Below are positions 43,677 to 53,665 of a stretch of 64,000 nt of DNA, piece after piece. This DNA is from Thuidium tamariscinum (Eukaryota > Streptophyta > Bryopsida > Hypnales > Thuidiaceae). The position numbers were made by a program, and so were the translations under genes. The stretch covers positions 11,470,001 to 11,534,000 of the forward strand of contig OX344752.2 of the NCBI GenBank assembly GCA_947034885.2, read 5' to 3'. How positions within the stretch are numbered: position 1 is the stretch's first letter; each line of letters opens with the position of its first letter. The notes beneath the pieces were generated by a model, which worked only from the letters and a program-made list of their open reading frames with translations, had not been told where the DNA came from and searched no databases.

Positions 43677-46600
43677 TTATAAGCTGAAATGACTCACTGC
43701 AGTTTCTAAAGCTTGCTGTGTCGATCCCACCATATCCTTCACTTTGAAGCCGTTCTTGTAGATCATGAATGTGGGAACAAAGCTGACGCCCTCGGCCTTG
43801 GCTAGATAGGGATTTTCTTCCACGTCCACCTGCCGAATTTCAACCCATTCTAAACATCAGACTTCAGGGTACTCGAAATACGTCAACTCCGAGGCAGTTT
43901 AACGAACCAAGAATCTGTGGACTTCGAGTAAAGTCTACGAAGCTCATGCAAATGTACTTGAGCATGTAAATAATGAAATTTGAGGTTGGACGCACTAGCT
44001 TACCTTTAAGAAATTAACCGAAGGATGCAACTTGCAGAGCTGGTTTACATATGTCGACATTTGTCTACATTTATCGCTCCATTTTGTATTAAACTGAACC
44101 ACCGAAACACCTGAGATAACGAAAATTGGATATCAGGACATGAAGCAAAAAGAAAATAACAAAAATGGGACTCTCAAGGTTCAAATCTGCACTAGGATTG
44201 CAGTTGCTGAAATTACCTTGCTGGGAGATGGCCTCTCTGAGTCGGTCCGCACTGGAAATGTCTTCAACTACATTCTCGTGTTGAGACTCCACTACTTTTT
44301 CACCTTTCGCCTTCTTCAGCGAAAGTTGCACTTGAAACAAGGTTTTGGCAATTTCCAAATCCCCAGGCATCTCCTTCTTTAAAGTTTCGTAATCCCTCAT
44401 TGCTTTTTCCCACTTTTCCATCTGGTTAACAAGGCAACAAGCACAGAGTTAGCTTGGAAACTTCATGAATCTCGAGTCAGTCTGTTCAAGATCTTGCGGG
44501 AGTGACACAAGAACTACTTTCAGACATTTGAATGAAATGTTTTACCTTGACATAACAATTTGCGCGTCGCAATAGGGCTTTAAGATAATTGGGCTGCGCT
44601 TCTAAAGCAGAGGTGCAATCTTCCACGGCCTTCTCGTAATGACCCAGTTTCAACCTGCAAGCAGCTCGGTTGCACAACAGAATGGCATTGCTGGGGTTGT
44701 ACTGAAGTCCCTCACTGTATGCCACCGAGGCCTCGAGTATCTTTCCTGCTTTGTACAAGTCATTGCCCTGTGTTCTTGCGTTCGCAACCGCTCGGGTTTG
44801 CCTCAAAGTAGGTGAGACTTCTGTGTTCTTAGGATCATAGTACGCTGCTTTCTCTGCTGCAATCACTGCTCCTTCAAATCTGTACACAATTCCATATTCA
44901 CATTAGAATTCGAGAAGCTCTGGGCACCAGAAGAATCAAGTCGTCCAGAGCAACAGTAATGTCCAAAATAATCAACGAAACTCTGTCAAAAAAACATCCG
45001 AATCAAGCTACACAAAAGCAACAAAACATGTCGATTCAGGCCACGTTTTCTACTAGCAAGGAGCTTCCATAGTTGATCACAAAGAGATGGTTAATACTTT
45101 CAATACAAGATGAAAATGCGTGGAACCATTTCGAGGGTAAGATCAGTACCTTCCAAGGGCCATGTCGATTTGAGCTTGCACTAGAAGCGTGGTAGTATCA
45201 GCTGGTAAGCTGGTGACTCTGCGCAACGCATCCTCCACTTTCTGGGCAGCCAAAAGGACCGTGTCCGCGTCCTCGGGCTTCTGCTGCTTCAAGAAGGCTT
45301 CTGCTTTCAAGGAGAATATCTGCAACAAGACCAATCCAGTTCTAGAAACATAAGCCACTCGAACTGGAAGTCAAACAGGATTTGACTTCCAAGAGAGACA
45401 CACATGAGCGCGAACATTTTCACTTTCAGTCAAAGACCAAAACGACAATCACGGTCACGTGACAATTTCCATTCCTCGGTGCAAAATAAACTTCACCAAA
45501 AGCGAGACTTGATCATCTTCAAATGGGATTTGAGATGCTGCTAAGATAGTGAAGTATGGTTTTAAAACATGAAATTCAAGCTTCTTCTTCATACACAATT
45601 TGACGTTTATTGTTGCAATTCAATAATCAGTGTAGTAACCCCCATAATACAGTACCTGTGGTGCCGAATCCGCTCCAGCCACCACCGCCGCATCGCTCTC
45701 CCTCACCACCGTCTCCCAATCCGCCTTCATCCTCGCCTCCAAACACTTCCCCACGTGCCTCTCCACTTTCTCAATCCTCTGCAACTCCAGTCCATCGCTT
45801 TGCTGCAGTCCCGCGAGTTTCACATGCTTCTTCGCACTCGTCGTCCTTCCCAGTCTCAAGAAAAGCGACGCCAGCCTCTGGTGCGCTCTGGTGTACGCAG
45901 GGTCCAATTTGATCGCCTCCTCGCATTCCTTCACAGCTTCCGGAAGCTTGTTCAAACCAGTGAGAGCTGCAGCACGGTTGCTACGGTAAGGAGCCTTGTG
46001 GGGAGCCAGTTGGACGGCGCGGTCATAGAGAGTGAGAGCTTCACTGAAGTTGCCCTTCTTGTACTGCTCGTTGCCTGCGCGCTTGATTTCTTCCGGGTCG
46101 CAAGAGGAGAGCATGCGTTTCAGGAGCTGGGACTCACCGGCGACATGAATGTTGCCGCGGCGGAAGAAAGGATCGGAGGTGGAGACGCGGGGGGTTTCGG
46201 CTTGAGGTTGTTGTTTTGGAGTTGGTTTTGGAGGTGTTGTCGAGTTGATTGATCCTCCACCGTTCATCAAGCCGCCGCCGAAAAGCATTTTGCCGCCGGT
46301 GGGAGGGGCTGTTGTTGGGATGCTTCTATGGGATTGAAGAGGGGAAACTGATGAGCCTGTGGAATGTACATCACGAGTGGTTGGATTAGGGTTGGTACTA
46401 ATCGTTCGGGCAAGTGGGGAATTACAATGAATTCGTAAGCACTCAATCAAGAAGACAGAGAAAGAAGTGGAAATCAAGGCTAGGTTGTTCGAGAGGTTAA
46501 CAGATCGAATCAGAAGCTAAGTACGTACCAGAAGTGGGAAAAGATTCGCAATGACTAAACAATAATGACGGATACACAAAAGTACTTCCAAACAAACCAG

Positions 46601-47966
46601 ACACTCAACTCAATCAACGAATAGGATACCAATTTGGGAAGATCGCTCGAGACAGTCAAGCGTCAATAGGAGAACTGAATACCAGACCTTCAAACCATTC
46701 TCAATGTCTAAACAAGGAATCGCAAACTCGGGAAAAGAAACTCTACATTCCTGCAGACAAAACACAGTAGAAGCCAAGCTGGATCGCTACAGACTGAAAA
46801 CTGATTAAACAATGCTGACAGACTCAAAAGTACTTCCAAGCAGGCTGCCACTCAATCAAAGAATTGGAAACTGCCAAGCTAAGAAGAGAGAGGAAGAGCT
46901 TAATTCCGAACCTTGAACCTCTTCTCCATGCTTGCACAATCATAAACAACCTCTTCATATTCAAACATCCCCAGATCAGCAGAAACAAATCTAAAGTATT
47001 CCAAAAGAGTGCAAAAATCCCACCTGAATTGAGTCCCCCACCCGAATATGCTCCACTCGTGGCCGCTCCCAACAAATTCCCCACATTACAGCTCGCACTT
47101 CTCGCATGCCTCAATCCGTCCTCCGTGGGACTCCTTCCCCCACTCGCACTCTCCACGCTACTACTCGTCCTCCCCACCGTGGGACTCCCCGCCACGCTAC
47201 TATTTCTTGAGCTCACACTCCCCCCACCCCTCTCCTTCACGGGCGTCGCCTTCCTCTTCGCCTCCAGAACGTCATTCCCAATCGACGATCTCCGAGTACT
47301 CTCGGGCTCCAATTTCAAGTTGCTATCCGAGCTGAAAAAATCAGCAGCAGCTCCACGAAGAGCCGCCATGTCGGAGCTTCCTCTCCGGTGGATGGTGGCT
47401 CGGCTGGTCGAGGGTTCCGTGCCTTGGCGACGAAGGTTGGTGGTGACGGACTCGGGGGAATGTTGAGTTCCATGAGATTCTGGGGAGGTGCGTACATTGG
47501 GTCGAGACGACGATGGTTTGATTGGGTAGCCACCGTGAGGAGGAGCGAATGACGCGCTGCGTGCGTGACGAATGCGAGGTGCTGCTGTTGTTGATGCATC
47601 CTCTGGAGGAGATTCAGGCCCTTGCTTGCGGTCGCTTCGGGGATCGGATTTGGCCGATTTGAGCTTGCGTTCTGGAGCAATTGGAGCTTTGGCGCTGCGG
47701 CTCTTGGTCAACAGGCGCTCGGTTTTGCTGGTTGTGGGATTGGGGGAATCCTCTTCGTGAAGGTTGTAAAGGTTGGTGAAGTTGGCGTTGTCCTCTTTGA
47801 TGGAGGAGAAGCTGCCCACGCGGGTGTCGTTCAGAGTGGTGGCGTTGAAGCGCGACCAGCCTTCGAAGCGATCGATTTTGCCGTTGCCTTTGAGTTTGCC
47901 GGCGTACACGGCGCCATACTTGTCGAAGGAGCTCGGGATGGGCTTACTCTCAGCCAGACAGGCCAT
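43677..47966 (-). CDS. TTL: TTL protein: tetratricopeptide repeats plus C-terminal thioredoxin-like domain, seven exons
   Basis: Exons on the minus strand: 47966-47024, 46356-45656, 45319-45150, 44879-44546, 44421-44217, 44110-44004, 43829-43677. All introns are GT-AG and the sum is 2613 nt (870 residues). TAA lies in frame three codons before the ATG, fixing the start. Residues 1-390 are Ser/Pro/Arg-rich and probably disordered. Residues 400-510 hold a first TPR block (AGNEQYKKGNFSEALTLYDR) and about 600-760 a second (RANCYVKMEKWEKAMRDYE). Residues 785-868 form a thioredoxin fold in which the usual WCGPC is W-S-D-K-C (Trp795, Cys799), so the first Cys is missing. Arabidopsis TTL proteins are TPR scaffolds linked to osmotic stress and brassinosteroid signalling, are about 700 residues long and also lack a full CxxC. 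This one is longer at its N-terminus. Confidence 0.93.
46357..47023 (-). other. TTL intron 1 (667 bp)
   Basis: It runs from the donor CAG|GTGGG to the acceptor CCACAG|GCTC, splits a Gly codon, and separates the disordered N-terminus from the first TPR block. Its sequence shows internal similarity: 'actcaatcaa', 'agtacttccaa' and 'gatcgct' recur at about 46581-46625 and 46826-46860. Long frames on the plus strand over exons 1 and 2 are antisense shadows. Confidence 0.8.
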
Positions 47967-49500
47967 GGCGCATTAGACGTTCGCGGGGGAGTGAGAGATA
48001 CGGGTTTCCGAAAAAGTTGTTGTGGGCGGGATTTGTGTCACTTGCTGCTACACTTGGTTGCAGCAAAACCCGTTGTCAAATCATTCCTGCAGTCACCGTT
48101 GCATCAATCACTGTGATGAGTCAATCGCATTTCCACAACGCTGAGTCAATTCCTACTGTAGCATTTCATTGATTAAAACCAAAAAGAAACAAGACTTGGC
48201 TGTCAAGTCATACTGTATACTTGCTGTCTTGGCTAGGACTTGGTGCGAAGCTAGATCGATGGAGGGTAACAAGTGCGTAGAGTGGGCAGGAACAAGGGAG
48301 AGACTTCAGGAACTAAATAATGATTCAAATTTCTATGGATTCAATCGAACCGGCGGTGACGCAACAAAAGAAAAGATGAATATTGTGTGAAGGGTACACT
48401 TCACCCACAACAGCTTCCCAAACACGGAAAGCAGAGGGTGGTTTGGTACAAGTTGCACAACCGACCTGAGCAAGAAGGGTGGAAAAAAAAAACCACTGAT
48501 TGAAAGGGAAGACTAGAAATGGAGATCAAAAATGCAATAAAAGAAAGACATTCCCGAGGAGAGATTCAGAACACGCGAACTCTACAACTCCGAGATTTTT
48601 GCGACATTCCAGACCAGGCTATTCCCAAACGAGATTGAAGACCCGCCCAAATCTTCAACAACCGCAGGATTGTTGACAAAGGATGATCACAAGCGCACAA
48701 CAAGGGAGCTAGAAACAGACCTACATTCGCGACTCGCGAGAGAAGACAACACTAAATGGGAATCAAAATTGTGATGAAAATAGACTAGGAGCGTATTCCC
48801 AAAGGCGAGGTAGACGACGCGCTCATTGCTCTCCCAATACCACAAGATTGTTGCAGTAACGAAACAACAACACTTCAAACCAAATCTAATCAACTCTACT
48901 AACAAATCGCTTTGACACACGGATCTATCAACCTGCACCTTCTTTTTCAATCCAGGGAAGCAAAAAAAAAAAAAAAGACTTCTAAAAACAGCATCAGTAC
49001 CTGCAAGGCACTCAATCCAAAGAGTCGAAATCCAACTTCCAATGCCAAGCTCAACGCAATCCCTTCATCCACCTCGTACTCCACAGCACGCAAAAGACTT
49101 GGATTTCTTCCGCTACACCATTCCTGCTTCACCTTGAACACCAAGGTATCCCAACTACGCTTTCTACTTCTACTTCGGCTTCCACTTCCGGTCTTTGCTG
49201 ATGAATCAATCACTGCTCAATCCCTCAAACCCAATGGAGCTCTTTCTGCTTCTGCTTCTTCACCAACCCGGCTACCTGGCCCCTAACAACTGAACATCCG
49301 CACTGCAATGCTACTGCTGCTACAACAAACACCGCCACCCAAAAAAAAAGCTAGACCTTCGCCTCGCTTGGCACCATTCCAAAGCTCCTCGTCAGGTCAG
49401 AGAGCGTAAATGAGAGAGAGAAACTGAAGAAGAAGGAGGAGAAGGAGAGGAGCGTGCACAAGAAATGCAAGCTGGTTATATATCTACAACACTACGTTTA
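47967..49500 (-). promoter_or_regulatory. TTL leader and candidate promoter (TATA at 49483-49476)
   Basis: On the minus strand GATATATAACC (TATA-like, 49484-49474) is followed after about 25-30 bp by a long CT-rich tract (49455-49395), a pattern common at plant transcription starts. No other gene lies between here and the TTL ATG at 47966, so the leader would be about 1.4 kb and probably contains an intron. A possible donor (CCAG|GTAGCC) sits near 49278. Start and intron are inferred. Confidence 0.35.
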
Positions 49501-49640
49501 CAGCAGGGACGGAGCAGAGTGAATATGAGAGTAGTGAGTGTGAGTGCGCGCTGAAGTGAAGCTTGAAAGTCTTCCCTTCCTATGAAGAGGGAAGCAATGG
49601 GTGACGTATGGATGAAAACGGATGGATGGAGTGGATGGAT

Positions 49641-49669
49641 CCCACCATGGCCCATTTGGCCATGGTGGG
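49641..49669. repeat. perfect 12-bp inverted repeat with 5-bp loop
   Basis: CCCACCATGGCC (49641-49652) and GGCCATGGTGGG (49658-49669) are exact reverse complements around CATTT. It lies about 160 bp upstream of the proposed TTL TATA box, so it could be a dimeric protein-binding site or a cruciform. Confidence 0.8.
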
Positions 49670-49865
49670 AGGGTAGTAGTAGCTGGACCCCGGCGGGGGG
49701 CCGTGACAATAATAATGGAGTTGTTTTTTCTCGCAATTTCAGGGGGGTTCGTGTGGCGTGCCAGAGCGGACTTTCCGTTCCTGTTGTGCTTGAACGGAGA
49801 AAGGAAAGGAAAGTAACTGGACGCAATTCAATACGGTACAATACAATACAAAACAGCAGGACGTG

Positions 49866-50123
49866 AAATCCTACCATCAAAGGTGGGCCCCGCCGCCCAG
49901 CAGGGTAAAACTCAAGTTACCCAGGGGTAAAAGTAAAAAAAGCCCCCTATTTTGTGCCATGTTTTTGGGTACGTTCTAGACCTCACTCTACTAATTCGGG
50001 GTCTCATATTGCAAATATGAATTCAGAATTTGCAAAAAGAAGTTTGTACAAAAAATAAAAAATTTCAGCGTTTACCCCGGGGGTAAATCCAGCCTGCGGG
50101 GCCCACCTTTGATGGTAGGATTT
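49866..50123. mobile_element. MITE, family 'AAATCCTACCATCAAAGG', copy 2
   Basis: The 258-bp element has perfect terminal inverted repeats of 24 bp: AAATCCTACCATCAAAGGTG plus GGCC at the left, and its exact complement at the right. The interior shares 'aaatatgaattcagaatttg' and 'gtaaatcc' with copy 1 (4434-4673). The perfect ends suggest recent activity. Confidence 0.85.
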
Positions 50124-50847
50124 AACGTCCTCCTACAAAACAGGTCAGTCATAGGCGGGTGAAATCAAGTTTTTGTTCTTTTGTTTCTTTTGTTTTTTTT
50201 CAGGAATGAAAGGAACACAGTTTCAGTGAAATCAAGTTTCACTGTGGATAAGAAGAGGTGCAAGGACGGAGCGAGGCAAGGCGAGGCAGGGATGTAAGCA
50301 AGTTCCATGCCATTTATCACCTGTTGTTTTTTTCCTTCTGCTCACCATGCCTGCTATGATGTGGGGGTGGGGGTTGGTCAGTTGCGTCCGTGTGTTGGGA
50401 GTCGCCCATGGGGTTCATTTCAGTTGTTGATCAATTCTCACATTGCATAATTGCATTGAAAATGAAGGGCATTGAAATTCCGCGGAAAGGAAGGGAGGAA
50501 GGAAGACGGAGGTGGTGCTAGGCCCGTTGGAATTAGACATGTGGACTGGGGAGCATGATGAACAGGGCCGTGGCTGGCCAGTGGGTGGAGGCTTGGAGGG
50601 ATGCTATGGTGATGGTTGGGAAGGCGGGGGGCTTTAGACCACTTTGGGGTGGGGGCGGAAATAGGGGAATGGCAGGCAGGCGGGTGCTAAAATGGGTGTT
50701 CTGGGGGGTGTTTATTTGAGGTGCTAAAATCAGATGCTAAACTTTTCTGAAATCAGTACAGTAGTCAGTAGGGTGAATCACTCCAATGGACAGTGGAGGA
50801 GGGGAGAGAACCAAGATAATTAGGCAAGAACAAAGCTAAGTTGTTAA

Positions 50848-51069
50848 CCCTTGAAGGACGGACCGGTGGCCGCGGAAACCATGCATTTTGATATCGTGTG
50901 ACATCACCTACTTTGAAAAAACCAAATATATGCATTAGAAGTCAAAGTATTGTACAAGATTTTCCCTTTCCACCCCGAATACCGAGGATGAAAAGTTACA
51001 TTTATGTCTTGGAAGGAAAGAATCTTTGTCATTCAGCAGACGCCAAACATCCACGGCGTCGTTCAAGGG
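50848..51069. mobile_element. TTAA-flanked MITE with CCC ends (piggyBac-like), copy 1
   Basis: TTAA at 50844-50847 and 51070-51073 flank a 222-bp element. The left end is CCCTTGAAGGACG; the right end read in reverse is CCCTTGAACGACG. A TTAA target duplication with ends starting CCC is the hallmark of piggyBac-type elements. The interior ('gatatcgtgtgacatca') recurs in the copy at 56614-56797. Confidence 0.75.
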
Positions 51070-51073
51070 TTAA

Positions 51074-51730
51074 GATATTAATCTTTAAGCATTCAACTGT
51101 ACACTTGTTAATCCTTGAGTACTTAATCATACATGTATTAATCCCTAGTATCTTACATTGGTACTCAATCCATAGTCCTACTAATTCCTAAGTGTTCAAT
51201 TCATACTCTTATTAATTTGTGTGTCCTTAGCCCATATGTTGATTAGTCTCTAAGCACGTCACTCATACATTTGTTAATCCCCAAGCAAATAACAATAGAA
51301 AATATCTAAAGGCATTGGAAGACTGCAAGTTATCTTGAGTTCTCAAACTATGGGAATGTGTTGGGAACATGCCACATCATCAATTTGATGTGGTCAAGAG
51401 ATTTCCACGTAAGAAATTTTTATTACGTTTAAACCTTTTTTTCATTTTGAAAAAAAAATTCAGCAAATAGGATTGATCTGCAATTTTTAGACAACACATT
51501 GAGCACACAAGGGTATAGCCCTGAAATGGGTTGTTCTTACCCTCAAATCCCTTCTAATAAATATATTTATTAATTCCTAAGCAAATAACTTGTACATTTA
51601 TTAATCTCCAAGCATTCAACCTATAAATTTACTAACTCCCGAGCACTCAACCTATAAACCTACAAATCCCTAAGAACTCAACCCACAAATTTATTAATCC
51701 CTAAACATTCAACCCAACCTATACATTGGG
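51074..51730 (+). repeat. degenerate 31-bp minisatellite, interrupted by an insertion
   Basis: About a dozen units approximate TTAATCCCTAAGCACTCAAC then CTATACATTTA, for example near 51111, 51141, 51212, 51241, 51570, 51602 and 51632. The array is split by the repeat copy at 51294-51578. Units are diverged, so the array is old. Confidence 0.7.
51294..51578. mobile_element. dispersed repeat, copy 2, inserted into the minisatellite
   Basis: It is flanked by AAGCAAATAAC at 51283-51293 and 51579-51589. This could be a target duplication, although each flank also belongs to a minisatellite unit. The body matches 30046-30306. It has no coding capacity and its type is unknown. Confidence 0.6.
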
Positions 51731-52343
51731 TGGACAATGACGTTGATACAACTAATACTAACAAGGGGGCAAATGAGCACTTCATTCAATTAATATTCAT
51801 TGAAGAAGCTTCAATATAATACATCACTGGAAAGAATAAGAGATGCTATGTATGATTTTCTTCAAGTTGACTACTTACATGTTAGAAATGCAAAGCAATT
51901 CAAATCTAATGTCACCTCCACCTTCCAAAAAATTTAACCTTAGCTTTTGTATCGAGAATTTTTTTCATATTTTATACAAATCATGTCTATTACATTATGT
52001 TCAATGAATAGTCGTTCATAATCAAAAATCAAATCGAACACTGAATTTTTATTGAATGATTTTGGCTTCCAATTAAATTGGAAATATTTTTTATTTCATA
52101 TTTTTAAAGCACATAGACAAATCTCCCATACGGTATTTCAATTCTAATTATAACCATACTGTATTTCTTCATGACTTCACTGTTTATTTTTTGGGGGAAA
52201 AATGTCCAATAAAATCATCAAAGGTGAAGGGGGGATTAATTTAAAATGACTACGTACTATTATTGGATGATATTTTTAATTGGTATTCTTATTTTAATTC
52301 ATTGCATCTATTGCACTGCATCACGAATGATAAAATATTACAT
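51731..52343. other. AT-rich intergenic, nothing recognised
   Basis: No frame, RNA gene or clear repeat structure seen. Confidence 0.5.
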
Positions 52344-52395
52344 CCCTGGCAATGAAATTCCGTTTCATTTGTTTCAAAATAAAATAAAATAAAAT
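52344..52395 (+). mobile_element. 52-bp retroposon tail with target duplication
   Basis: It is flanked by AAAATATTACAT (52332-52343) and AAAATATTGCAT (52396-52407). The insert contains GCAATGAAATTCCGTTTCAT, then TTGTTTCAAAA, and ends in an (AAAAT)n run. Confidence 0.75.
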
Positions 52396-52903
52396 AAAAT
52401 ATTGCATGGGATAATATTTAGAATTTCTTATTATCTTAGTTGGAACTGTATTTGCAAAGTAATTAATTTCTTGGCAAGGATGTGCTAACGTGCTTGCCAG
52501 CCGTGCTGTCCGCCAAGGACGGTAATTAAGGGGCTTTTAATTTCAAAGAAATTCCTTTTTTTTTTTATAAATTTTTTTTTAGGGTCAGGCACGAAGTTAT
52601 TGCATTGGTTGTAAACAGTAGAATCCTGCGTGAAAACTTACTGATTCCAGAGCTCAAAATGTACCCTCAAATCACCTTGAAATAAAGAGGCAAGTAATTA
52701 CGCAAATCACAGGTCCACACCCCTTGGAGAGTAATTTTGTACACCAAACTTGAATTAAGTTCTGGACGTTTTCCCACTTGCTTAGAATTCTGTGGGCATT
52801 CAGCACATAGTTTACTGTGCCTTGGAAGAAGAAAAATATGAAAATCAACCCTAAAAATAATCTTGGGAAATTTGACCCAAAAACTTGCTTGAGAATCGTA
52901 GAA

Positions 52904-53297
52904 AATGGTGGAAGCACCCAAAACCATCCAAATAAGGAATTCAGCGTAGTTGGAGGCAGTCTTTTTTAAAGATAATATTTTCTAGTATTAGCGAGTGGAA
53001 ACCATGAATATTCAGAAAATATATTTTTTTAAATTTCAAATGTCGTATGTAATTTCTATAATTTTTCAAAGTGTTGGCTCTCTAAACCATTGAAATTGTT
53101 CAATAGATGCCTCCAAATCTGATCACCGGTGAAATCAACAATGAACCAATTAGATTTTGGTATGTATCTTTTAATTGTGTTAGTGAATTACAATCAAACA
53201 TTTGGCAAACACATTCACTGCAATTTAGGGACAGTTTTGGATGAGTTTAGGGTTCACTACAAGGTACATGTGCAGTATTAGGTGTTTCTTCCATAGG
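52904..53297 (-). mobile_element. MITE of the 'GAAGCACCC' family, copy C
   Basis: It is the reverse-complement match of 56799-57210 over most of its length, sharing blocks such as 'ggaggcagt', 'accaaaatctaattgg' and 'aatgtgtttgccaaatgttt' when read in the same direction. The ends (GGTGGAAGCACCCAAAA at the left; AGGTGTTTCTTCC at the right) are imperfect inverted repeats. Confidence 0.7.
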
Positions 53298-53504
53298 GAT
53301 GAAGATTTCTAATTTTCAAAAAGAACTTCTAAAACAACAATTGTCACTATGACTATGAGGTTTAAACCTTGCATTACAATGAAAAATTACAAAGTTCCAA
53401 ACTCATATAAAATAAACTTTGCAATATATATACCTTGGAAAACCACCCATTACAATCTTACATCAACCCATGGTGAACTTTCTTTTATAAATGGGATTAG
53501 GACT

Positions 53505-53647
53505 ACTTCTCATGTCTATTAATTGAAGTCCTTGTCTTGTTGATCTTATTGGGTGTTGTGTGTTTCCAACTAGGCCACTTGTGTCTAGTTGGCTTGTAAT
53601 TTTACCTCTGCAATGGAATTCTATTTTATTTGTGTGAAAAGAAGTAA
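53505..53647 (+). mobile_element. 143-bp retroposon insertion with perfect 18-bp TSD
   Basis: ATAAATGGGATTAGGACT occurs at 53487-53504 and again, identical, at 53648-53665. The insert ends GCAATGGAATTCTATTTTAT, then TTGTGTGAAAAGAAGTAA. The long perfect direct repeat and A-rich 3' end are typical of target-primed reverse transcription (LINE or SINE). It is one of the longer family members here and shows sequence upstream of the shared tail. Confidence 0.85.
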
Positions 53648-53665
53648 ATAAATGGGATTAGGACT

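Noticed and set aside
45569-46252. 227-codon open frame on the plus strand
   Set aside because: It lies antisense over TTL exon 2; the composition (Arg/Ser/Leu/His-rich) is that of a shadow of the TPR-coding strand, which has clear homology.
46864-47466. 200-codon open frame on the plus strand
   Set aside because: Antisense to the Ser/Pro-rich TTL exon 1; no domain, and the minus strand has the supported start and splice sites.
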